From contig JAFZUH010000042.1 in assembly GCA_017618435.1 (NCBI GenBank), positions 1-17,281 on the forward strand: a stretch of 17,281 nucleotides of DNA, written 5' to 3'. Both the position numbers and the translations under genes were made by a program. The DNA is from Bacteroidales bacterium. Its GTDB lineage: Bacteria > Bacteroidota > Bacteroidia > Bacteroidales > WCHB1-69. The notes below the pieces were generated by a model that worked only from the letters and a program-made list of their open reading frames with translations, did no database searches and was not told the origin of the DNA. Shown here piece after piece: positions 4,631 to 11,180 of this stretch (position 1 is its first letter; every line of letters starts with the position of its first letter).

Positions 4631-6628
4631 TTAAAGCATTTCTTTTGCTAATGCCGCATAATCAGCGGTCTCAAATTCGTCTCCTTCATAGTTTTGTGGC
4701 TGTGCGTTTTCTGCTATCTCCACCACCGGTACGCTCATTTCGTAATCTTTTTCTTTCTTGCCGACCGGCTCGGTTCCTCCTACATGGGGAACTTGCAGGC
4801 GGCGTTGTTTTATCATTTTGTCAAATTTTGCCACACGCTTCTGCTGATGGAGCATGGCTGCTTCATCTTCTGCCGTGCGTTCTATGGCAAATTCGTTGTA
4901 TCTGAATGCTTCCATGTTCACAGCCTCGCCGATGTAGGTGTCGCCTTGATACAGATAGGCTGTTGTTAGTTTGCCGTCTGTTTCCGGCAACCAATATGCC
5001 TCTACCGAACGACTGTTGGACTTCATACGGGCAAGGCTTTCAAAATCGCTCAACTCAAAGTGCTCTCTTTGTATCATCAACCTGTTGTTGTTGACGATGC
5101 TTGTTTGTGTGCGATTGCCGATAAATCTGAACAGATACCATGGCTCTATCATCTTTAAGGTCGGATTGGCACGTTTTACCAGCACCTCTTTGCGTGTCAT
5201 TCCCGGAAACAGGCGTTGGTTGGGATGCAATTCATTGTTGTGGTTGTCAATGTCTTCAAGGTCGTCCACGATGATAGCTCTTTGATTTTGCTCAGCAGCG
5301 GTGTAGTCGCCGTTTACTTTGTTGCGGATGCTTCTGTATGCCTCGTGTTTTGAGTACCATCTGCCAAAGGTGTGCCCTGCATTTTTGGCACTTCCGTATT
5401 TTAAAGCTCTGATATTGTGTTCTGCACGCTTTTCCGTTGCAGACGAGCAAAACCGAACAAACGGGAAAACGCTGTTCAACCAGTCGATGTGCTCCATCAA
5501 GTGATGTTCCACTTCCAGTTCGCCCGGCATGGGTAATCCCAGTTCCATCAATTCGCAGAACATGTTTCTAAAAGCCTCCAATACGGTGTCTTCGTTGGGT
5601 TTTCCTACTATGTAGGCAGGACGGAAGTAGTAGCCGCTCAACACGTCAACGGCAATGTATTTATACACCCATTTTCCGTCTTTGGTCTTGCGTGAAAGAG
5701 CCACGTCGTCCATGCTTATCTTGCTCAGGCTGTATTGGCCGAGTTTTCTTACATGCTTGGGTCTAAGGCTGTTTTGATAGTCAAAATTGCCGTTGCGGTC
5801 CGCATATACTGCAGTATTGTTCACCACATCTTTAAGATATGACCAAACTGTCGCTTTGCTAATTTCCAAATTGCGGCCTTTGTGTCTGAAATCCTCAGGA
5901 CGGAAAATCTCTCCGGTTTCTTTGTCATACAGGTCCCTGTTGCCGGCAACAAATTCCTTGTACAATTCCCACACCCTGTCAACAAACGGCTTGCCGTTGG
6001 TACGCCACAATGCAAGGAGAAGATTTTCTGTCTGTATGGAAACTTTTCTTGTGTTGTCGTTGCCAATCTTGCCGCTTATAATGCTTTGGAAACCATTATT
6101 TAAATAGGCTTTAAATATTCTTTCAAAACTTCTTACATTGGTAATTTCGGGACAGGGAAACATTCCTCTTTGTTCATTGTACCATTTCATGGCATTGGCA
6201 TACCATTCTCCGGTTTTGATACGTTTGCCGGTCTTGGCTCTTTCGGCCTGCTGGGTTGCCAAACCGCGTTTCAGTGATTCCAATAGACTGGCACGATTGG
6301 TATATTGTTCTATCAATGTGTAATCCAACGGACTGCCGTCGTCTTTGCGATATGATATATAGTATGCCTTTGCTTCATTGTTGATGGTAGCATGATATAT
6401 GGATTGTTTGCACGTTTCTTCAATGGATCCGTAGGCGGCTTCAAGAATGGCACGCCTGTCCGGACGACGAATACTTCGCACATCTATCAATGTGTTGCCG
6501 TGTATGGAACGTCTTGTTATGTTCAACATGCCTTTCTTACTGTCATTTTCAAACATACTTTTTGTCAGGCCGGCCGCACACCAGTCGTTTACACTCAAAG
6601 TCAGAACACCATCAACACTTTTATACAT
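4631..6628 (-). CDS. MuA-type DDE transposase/integrase, 665 aa
   Basis: This enzyme cuts the phage ends and joins them to target DNA during integration and replicative transposition. The start at 6628 (MYKSVDGVLTLSVNDWC) falls just after the stop of the upstream HTH gene; an in-frame ATG at 6655 would add nine spacer-like residues. Numbering below is from that longer form. The N-terminal 250 residues contain end/enhancer-binding-type domains. An rve (RNase H-like) core follows: D316/D317 in KISMDDVAL, then EVEHHLM with E383 exactly 67 residues on (Mu D269 to D336 is also 67), and E412 in KRAEHNIRALKYG. The second acidic position is thus E instead of D. The C-terminal part is a beta-barrel plus basic tail. 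Size matches MuA (663). Confidence 0.92.
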   Translation of the reverse strand: MYKSVDGVLTLSVNDWCAAGLTKSMFENDSKKGMLNITRRSIHGNTLIDVRSIRRPDRRAILEAAYGSIEETCKQSIYHATINNEAKAYYISYRKDDGSPLDYTLIEQYTNRASLLESLKRGLATQQAERAKTGKRIKTGEWYANAMKWYNEQRGMFPCPEITNVRSFERIFKAYLNNGFQSIISGKIGNDNTRKVSIQTENLLLALWRTNGKPFVDRVWELYKEFVAGNRDLYDKETGEIFRPEDFRHKGRNLEISKATVWSYLKDVVNNTAVYADRNGNFDYQNSLRPKHVRKLGQYSLSKISMDDVALSRKTKDGKWVYKYIAVDVLSGYYFRPAYIVGKPNEDTVLEAFRNMFCELMELGLPMPGELEVEHHLMEHIDWLNSVFPFVRFCSSATEKRAEHNIRALKYGSAKNAGHTFGRWYSKHEAYRSIRNKVNGDYTAAEQNQRAIIVDDLEDIDNHNNELHPNQRLFPGMTRKEVLVKRANPTLKMIEPWYLFRFIGNRTQTSIVNNNRLMIQREHFELSDFESLARMKSNSRSVEAYWLPETDGKLTTAYLYQGDTYIGEAVNMEAFRYNEFAIERTAEDEAAMLHQQKRVAKFDKMIKQRRLQVPHVGGTEPVGKKEKDYEMSVPVVEIAENAQPQNYEGDEFETADYAALAKEML

Positions 6629-6635
6629 ATTAATA

Positions 6636-6821
6636 TTATTGATTGGAGTTATCAACTTTTTCCATAACTATTCCGCCCAACTGGAAAGCTCTCTGACGTA
6701 TCTTCTTAGCCTTGTTTGTGTGGGTCTTGAATTTCAATGCGGAGATAATGGTTGGTGCGGTTACACCAATATCTTCCATTATCTTTTTTGAAACACCGTA
6801 TCCTATTATTATTCGTTTCAT
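6636..6821 (-). CDS. Small HTH regulator, Ner-like position, 61 aa
   Basis: This small basic protein has a plausible helix-turn-helix at about residues 9-34 (GVSKKIMEDIGVTAPTIISALKF), followed by a lysine-rich stretch (KTHTNKAKKIRQRA). Its location between the repressor control region and the transposase is where Mu encodes Ner, a Cro-like repressor of the early promoter. By position it may limit early transcription. Its ATG overlaps the stop of the upstream small membrane protein gene (ATGA), and its stop lies 7 bp before the preferred transposase start. The HTH is seen by pattern only; equivalence to Ner is inference from synteny. Confidence 0.7.
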   Translation of the reverse strand: MKRIIIGYGVSKKIMEDIGVTAPTIISALKFKTHTNKAKKIRQRAFQLGGIVMEKVDNSNQ

Positions 6822-6985
6822 TGTTTTTCTATTTCCTTATTTATTAATAATGTAACTATCCAGCAACTGATTAAAGTAAATAGGTGCCACCATGCCCCCA
6901 AAAACATTCCTACAACACTTGCTGTTCCTATCATGATGAAAACCGTTCTGAAACATTTATATAGACCTATTTCGTAATCGCTCAT
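6818..6985 (-). CDS. Small two-helix membrane protein, first gene of the leftward early operon, 55 aa
   Basis: A 55-codon frame starts at the ATG at 6985 (MSDYEIGLYKCFRTVF) and ends in TGA at 6818-6820, sharing the ATGA with the next gene. It has two hydrophobic stretches, about residues 14-31 and 35-48 (including LISCWIVTLLI), joined by GAWWH, and a charged tail NKEIEKQ. This suggests a small inner-membrane protein with both ends in the cytoplasm. It lies directly behind the predicted leftward early promoter at 7041-7048. No family is recognised. Roles such as superinfection exclusion or host-membrane effects are known for small early phage proteins, but nothing here shows one. Coupling to the HTH gene is the main support that it is real. 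Confidence 0.6.
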   Translation of the reverse strand: MSDYEIGLYKCFRTVFIMIGTASVVGMFLGAWWHLFTLISCWIVTLLINKEIEKQ

Positions 6986-7005
6986 TTTTTTATTTATTTT
7001 TTTTG

Positions 7006-7013
7006 TACTTTTG
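7006..7013 (+). promoter_or_regulatory. -7 box, repressor promoter
   Basis: TACTTTTG fits TAnnTTTG and would start transcription near 7019, about 50 nt before the repressor ATG at 7069. No clear -33 element is visible in the T-rich DNA before it. Confidence 0.55.
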
Positions 7014-7040
7014 CAAAAAATTAAAGTATAAAATTTTCTG

Positions 7041-7048
7041 CAAAGGTA
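7041..7048 (-). promoter_or_regulatory. -7 box, leftward early promoter
   Basis: On the - strand this is TACCTTTG (TAnnTTTG), with a start near 7035 and a leader of about 50 nt before the ATG at 6985. It faces the repressor promoter at 7006-7013 with the two starts about 15 bp apart, so the two transcripts overlap and should interfere. That layout suits a lysis/lysogeny switch. Confidence 0.55.
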
Positions 7049-7068
7049 GTAATAAATTTTGAACTATA

Positions 7069-7743
7069 ATGAATAATTCGGTAAAAATTTCGGAAATCAA
7101 GAAAAGAATTTTACAATTTATTGAAATTCAGCACATATCAAAGTATGAATTTTGTAAAAAAACGGGTATTGGTAAGAGTAATTTGAGTGGAAATTCTCTA
7201 AAAAGTGAACTTGGCGGTGCTCAAATTTCCCAAATTTTGAACCATTATTCAAACATTTCTCCGGATTGGTTGCTAATAGGGAAAGGCGAAATGTTTCGAG
7301 ATACTGCTTCAACACTTGAAGTAAGCAACATGGAGGCAATGAAAAAAATCCCGCTTGTAACACAAGCAGCGGTTGCCGGTTTTGGCAACGCTGATTTCTC
7401 CATCAGTCAGGAAGACGTCAAAGATTATTATGTCGTGCCTAAATTCAAATACTGCAATATTGATTTCATGATAGAGATTAGTGGTTCTTCCATGTATCCC
7501 AAATATAATTCCGGAGATGTTGTGGCTTGTACAATTTTGCGGGAATCTAAATTTATTCAATGGAATAAATGTCATATCATTGCAACACGTGAGCAAGGAA
7601 TACTCTGCAAACGTCTTCGTCCTTCAAATAAAGAAAATTTCATTACTGCAATATCCGACAATCAACAATACCCTCCATTTGACATCCCAATTGACGAAAT
7701 TTTAGGGATCGCTCTTGTCGTTGGTGTTATCCGGTTAGAATAA
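7069..7743 (+). CDS. LexA/CI-like prophage repressor with S24 self-cleavage domain, 224 aa
   Basis: The protein should hold the prophage silent by binding operators near the early promoter. Residues 8-75 form an XRE-type helix-turn-helix domain (FCKKTGIGKSNLS as helices 2-3) ending in the common phage-repressor motif PDWLLIGKGEM. Residues 95-224 are a peptidase S24 domain. The likely cleavage site is Ala103-Gly104 in AAVAGFGN, the catalytic Ser is S141 in SGSSMYP, and the catalytic Lys is K181 in CKRL. All three are present, so RecA-stimulated self-cleavage and SOS induction are expected. It is the only rightward gene in the prophage part. Mu's own repressor is of a different, ClpX/Lon-controlled type, so induction of this phage probably works as in lambda. 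Confidence 0.9.
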   Translation: MNNSVKISEIKKRILQFIEIQHISKYEFCKKTGIGKSNLSGNSLKSELGGAQISQILNHYSNISPDWLLIGKGEMFRDTASTLEVSNMEAMKKIPLVTQAAVAGFGNADFSISQEDVKDYYVVPKFKYCNIDFMIEISGSSMYPKYNSGDVVACTILRESKFIQWNKCHIIATREQGILCKRLRPSNKENFITAISDNQQYPPFDIPIDEILGIALVVGVIRLE

Positions 7744-8243
7744 TTTTTTTGATTATTTATTTAATAAATTGAAATATAGCAAAATAACTTTATTTTAAGT
7801 TGTCAAAATTTGCAATTAAAGGGTGTCAAACTCTTAAAAAAATGCCATTTTCGGAACTTTTTTTACAAATATACCTATATAAACTATAGCCAAAATAACG
7901 TAGTTAGTACCGCAGTTTTGCCGTAACTCGCATTTTTCAATATTTTTTTATCATTTCAACATTTGCATTCGGATGGGGAAATATGTCATTCTATTTTTTT
8001 ATTTCAACTGACAGCAAACAACAACACCAAAGGCCGTAAATACAAGCCTTTGACGCATTAAATTAAAATTAAATGTAGATTTAAAATTAAGAAAAAAGCC
8101 CCACTAAAAAGCAGCTTTTTTACAGCAAAAAATATAAGCTAAAATAAACGCGAATTAAGAAACTTGCACATTTCGTTTTAAATCGCAATTTCGCAACATA
8201 TTGATTTATCGGTTAAAATAAATTTCTTATTGTACATTTGGTT
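7744..8243. other. Gene-free AT-rich stretch, probable prophage left end
   Basis: No credible frame is seen in these 500 bases. By Mu gene order the phage left end should lie to the right of the repressor, so the terminus is probably here, but no boundary or target duplication can be read without the other end. A motif like TATA(A)GC(N)AAAATAA occurs at 7775-7788, 7885-7899 and 8133-8147, with a weaker copy near 8212; such repeats could be transposase-binding sites. Hairpins lie at 8028-8052 (CAAAGGC/GCCTTTG) and 8092-8121 (AAAAAAGC/GCTTTTTT), the second being a possible two-way terminator for the genes on either side. Confidence 0.5.
8092..8121. terminator. Possible bidirectional terminator hairpin
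   Basis: AAAAAAGC (8092-8099) and GCTTTTTT (8114-8121) form a perfect 8-bp stem with a 14-nt loop and T-runs on both strands. It lies about 120 bases after the Cas10-like stop on the - strand and 350 after the repressor stop on the + strand. Confidence 0.35.
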
Positions 8244-9518
8244 TTATACCCCATACCCGAATTGGAAACTGATATTGGGCTGCGGAGTCAGCTCTCGTTT
8301 GGCAATTGCCGACCAATCCTCGGTGAATGAATCCTGCACTTTGTGGAACATTAGACAGGATTTAGGCAGCTCTTTGCCATCCTTAATTTCCTGTTTGTCT
8401 TTGGCGTCCTTCTTTGCCAACGAGCATAGCGTTTCTGCAAGATTGTATCCGTAATAGAATGGGAAAGACGACTTGATATACGCAATACCTGCGCAGGCCG
8501 TCAACCTTTTTTCGGATTCCATTTCAAAGACATCCTTCAGCAACGATACTCCATTAGCGTCTTTCAACATTTCGCGGGTGTTTTCCTCAAATTTAGACAT
8601 AAACATTGTAACATAATCCAATGCCAAGTCGGCACGGCATATCACCGTCAAATCATCGCCACCCAAAACAATTGGACGAATAGGTATCAATTCATCGTCT
8701 TTAAGGTCATGCTCTTTTTTTACATACTTATATGCTTCAACTGCCGATGCTGTTGTCGCTTCGTCCAGTTTTTCCGAGAATTGTTTGAACAAATCTTGGT
8801 CTTTGCCCACTTTCTGGACCACTTGCCCCAATCCGTTTCCATCCGCATGAATAATGGCAATCCAGTCGTTGTTCTTAGTGATATCTTCAATATTATATGC
8901 TATTCTGTCGTCATGATCCTTAAATGAGATACCAAATGCCTTCTCACACAGTTTTTTAGTGGTTTTCAACCTTTCTCCCGAAGGGTCTGCATATAGTTTT
9001 GCTTTTGTGCCTTCATCCAAATGTAGATTCTCTTTTTTACCAAACCTTGTCTCTGATTTCACGAAAGTGACTGGCATCCCAGTCTGCCTACTTCTTTCTA
9101 TTCCCATCAGTCCAAGCGTTGCACTACGCATTGGTTTATTGCGCTGTGTGCGAAGTCGTTTCTCTAATTCGTCGACTGCATCTTCAAACTTTTCGTGTTT
9201 CCCTTCCATAGTCACCACCGCCTGACTTACAGTCACACCTGGCGCAAACTCAAAGATGGCCTTTGGAAATTCACGAACAATCTTCGCACATTCTTGCTCG
9301 TTGTTGAAGATGTACTTGATATTGCCGGCAGCGTGAAGAATACAATTATTTTGATTGTACTGTACGCCGAACTGTTCAAACATTTTTTCGAACTTGGTAG
9401 TGCAAATTTCCTCCACCAGTTCGCTTGCCCCGACTATCTCCCGGAGCTTATTGGTCTGAAAAATGAAACCTTGGATGCCTTGCACCGCCGCCCCATATAG
9501 AAATTTTGTCTCACTCAT
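8244..9518 (-). CDS. cas10: Short Cas10/Cmr2-like protein with GGDD cyclase motif, no HD domain, 424 aa
   Basis: Cas10 is the large subunit of type III CRISPR complexes; its palm domain makes cyclic oligoadenylates from ATP. The N-terminus begins directly with the first palm (GAAVQGIQGFIF, then TNKLREIVGASELVEEI, residues 9-38), typical of Cmr2. The second palm has IIHADGNGLG (D226) and LGGDDL (D288, D289), the metal-binding residues of the cyclase, with ACAGIAY near 341-347 as a core strand. At 424 residues it is far shorter than usual Cas10 (roughly 600-1000). No HD nuclease domain precedes the first palm, and no zinc-finger cysteines are seen. The ATG overlaps the TGA of the Cas6-like gene (ATGA). 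No other type III subunit or cyclic-nucleotide-binding effector is nearby, so targets and output are unknown. Catalysis is predicted, not shown. Confidence 0.85.
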   Translation of the reverse strand: MSETKFLYGAAVQGIQGFIFQTNKLREIVGASELVEEICTTKFEKMFEQFGVQYNQNNCILHAAGNIKYIFNNEQECAKIVREFPKAIFEFAPGVTVSQAVVTMEGKHEKFEDAVDELEKRLRTQRNKPMRSATLGLMGIERSRQTGMPVTFVKSETRFGKKENLHLDEGTKAKLYADPSGERLKTTKKLCEKAFGISFKDHDDRIAYNIEDITKNNDWIAIIHADGNGLGQVVQKVGKDQDLFKQFSEKLDEATTASAVEAYKYVKKEHDLKDDELIPIRPIVLGGDDLTVICRADLALDYVTMFMSKFEENTREMLKDANGVSLLKDVFEMESEKRLTACAGIAYIKSSFPFYYGYNLAETLCSLAKKDAKDKQEIKDGKELPKSCLMFHKVQDSFTEDWSAIAKRELTPQPNISFQFGYGV

Positions 9519-10213
9519 ATATTTATATTATTATCGTTATTGTCTAAACATTTTACCGTCCCGTACCCCAAACTCACTCCCTTTCCGAGCCCCACGTAGT
9601 CGGGCAGGCTCACGTTGCATTTGAATTCTGCGTCGAAAGCCATCATCTTCACGCCCTTGAAAGTAATCAGGCGTGGTTCGTCAATCTCCGTAATTTTGCA
9701 TTCTACCTGTTTTTCAAAATGGATGCCCACTCCTTTAGCAAACGATAGGATGTTGCCCGTGAGCAGACGCTCCAACATCGCAAATTTGTCGGCCATGCTC
9801 TCCAATGCCATGTATTTCTCATAGTTTTCTTGGTTAAGGGGCAGCCACTTGCGTATGTGATAGGTGAACATCGTATCCCAAAGCTGCACCAAATGCTGAT
9901 ACGCATTGGTTTGCTCCACTTGTAGCGTAACATCACGTTGTCCAAGGCGAATATCAAAACAACAATTAGCAAAGAACGTTCCAAATGCTTCCACACCTTC
10001 CCCAACACAAACAATAGCTGCTTTTTGATGAATTCGCTTATACTGTATTAACGGATAACGATAATTCAACTTATCATCCGCATCGTGATTATGAAACAAA
10101 CTATTTTCAAGTCCCACATTAGCAATTACAGCACCTCTTAATGCAGGAATTTCTTCAGTTGCTATCGGGTTATTAAAAAAAATAGTCCATATTTTTAATT
10201 TGTTCTCTCTCAT
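9515..10213 (-). CDS. cas6: Cas6-like RAMP protein paired with the Cas10-like gene, 232 aa
   Basis: Cas6 proteins are RAMP-fold RNases that cut CRISPR precursor RNA at repeat hairpins. This one shows the glycine-rich loop of the family near its C-terminus (VGLGKGVSLGYGTV, residues 207-220). Its N-terminal half has RGAVIANVG (26-34), FHNHD (40-44) and YRYPLIQYK (51-59), a pattern I associate with Cas6b-type proteins of Bacteroidota. H41 and H43 are candidate functional histidines, but a catalytic role is a guess. The length is normal (about 220-250). It is the first gene of a two-gene operon, with a -7 box 38 bases upstream (10251-10258), and is coupled by ATGA to the Cas10-like gene. There is no CRISPR array in the window, so its RNA substrate is unknown; it may bind RNA without cutting. 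Confidence 0.75.
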   Translation of the reverse strand: MRENKLKIWTIFFNNPIATEEIPALRGAVIANVGLENSLFHNHDADDKLNYRYPLIQYKRIHQKAAIVCVGEGVEAFGTFFANCCFDIRLGQRDVTLQVEQTNAYQHLVQLWDTMFTYHIRKWLPLNQENYEKYMALESMADKFAMLERLLTGNILSFAKGVGIHFEKQVECKITEIDEPRLITFKGVKMMAFDAEFKCNVSLPDYVGLGKGVSLGYGTVKCLDNNDNNINI

Positions 10214-10250
10214 AATTAATATATTATGCCATGATTCAATTTACTACACA

Positions 10251-10258
10251 CAAAGTTA
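10251..10258 (-). promoter_or_regulatory. -7 box for the cas6-cas10-like operon
   Basis: TAACTTTG on the - strand fits TAnnTTTG and would start transcription near 10245, some 30 nt before the start codon. The -33 element is weak. The operon thus has its own promoter, apart from both phage and aquaporin transcription. Confidence 0.5.
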
Positions 10259-10363
10259 AGATACAATTTTTTGAGTATGATTTTCAATTCACAAAAATAC
10301 AAAAAAAACATTTGCAAATACTTATTGTTAATATTTTTTTAATAAGAAAACAATAGCTGTTTA

Positions 10364-10399
10364 CAAAAAAACAGCGGGCAACATGGTTGCCCGCTGTTT
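10364..10399 (-). terminator. Rho-independent terminator of aqpZ
   Basis: A perfect 14-bp stem (10369-10382 with 10386-10399, core ACAGCGGGCAAC) and a 3-nt loop are followed on the - strand by a T-run continuing to 10364. It lies 25 bases after the aqpZ stop and separates host transcription from the cas-like operon. Confidence 0.9.
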
Positions 10400-10423
10400 G
10401 TGACAGATTAAAACCCGATGGTT

Positions 10424-11116
10424 TTATTCTTCCTTATTACATTTGCAGCATTTGGGAGCTAAGCCGCACCAAACCAATGCAGACAAGGCTGCGCCTACCA
10501 TGGGTGCTGCTATGAATACCCACAAATCGGTCAAAGCTTGGCCTCCGGCAAAAATAGCCGGTCCTATAGAACGTGCAGGGTTAACGGAAGTACCTGTTAA
10601 ATTGATACAAACAAGGTGTACCAAAATCAAGGTGAGACCGATGGCCAATCCTGCAAGATTGCCTGCACCCACATGTGCGTCTGTGGAGCCGAGCACCACC
10701 AATACAAAGATAAAAGTGGCTATCACTTCCACCAGACAAGCGCCCCACATGCCGCCGGCATTGGCTACGCCATTGGTGCCCAAGCCTCCGGTAAGATCCG
10801 GTGCCGACACCACATTGGAGAGCACCAGCAAGCATGCTCCTGCTATAATACCGCCAATAATTTGGCCTACCCAATAACCGCAGGCATCTTTCCAAGACAT
10901 TCTGCCGGAAAGGGCTACGGCAAAGGTGATAGCCGGATTGATATGGCATCCGCTTATATTGCCTATGGTATAAGCCATGGCAACTACAGTAAGACCGAAA
11001 GCGATGGCCGTGCCTACCACTCCCGCAGGATCGTTACAACCCAAGAACATTGCTGTTCCACAGCCAAGAAGGGTGAGAACAAATGTTCCAATCATTTCTG
11101 CAAAATACTTTCTCAT
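10424..11116 (-). CDS. aqpZ: Aquaporin Z, water channel, 230 aa
   Basis: This is an inner-membrane tetrameric channel for rapid water flow. Both half-helix motifs are intact: HINPAIT (NPA at 60-62) and TSVNPARS (NPA at 179-181). The selectivity filter matches AqpZ: F40, H167, T176 and R182, which points to water and not glycerol transport. Six hydrophobic helices span the chain, with the usual internal duplication, and the length is typical. The C-terminal tail CGLAPKCCKCNKEE carries a cysteine cluster not usual for AqpZ. It follows gcvP by 64 bp on the same strand. No -7 box is seen in that gap, so it may be read from gcvP, and a strong terminator follows it. Confidence is high. Confidence 0.95.
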   Translation of the reverse strand: MRKYFAEMIGTFVLTLLGCGTAMFLGCNDPAGVVGTAIAFGLTVVAMAYTIGNISGCHINPAITFAVALSGRMSWKDACGYWVGQIIGGIIAGACLLVLSNVVSAPDLTGGLGTNGVANAGGMWGACLVEVIATFIFVLVVLGSTDAHVGAGNLAGLAIGLTLILVHLVCINLTGTSVNPARSIGPAIFAGGQALTDLWVFIAAPMVGAALSALVWCGLAPKCCKCNKEE

Positions 11117-11180
11117 TTCTTTAAATTTTCGTTAATACTAATGTTGATTATTTGTACATTAAAATTTTCAAAACATTTCA

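Noticed and set aside
7075..7098. Direct repeats TTCGGnAAA at the start of the repressor gene as operators
   Set aside because: Only two short, imperfect copies are present, inside coding sequence; there is not enough to call an operator.
7744..10368. A CRISPR array to go with the Cas6/Cas10-like pair
   Set aside because: No set of regularly spaced identical repeats of 25-40 bases is present in the spacers on either side; the short AT-rich motifs are too degenerate and unevenly spaced.
10443..10877. Long + strand frame opposite aqpZ
   Set aside because: It is an antisense shadow of a clear aquaporin gene and has no family features.
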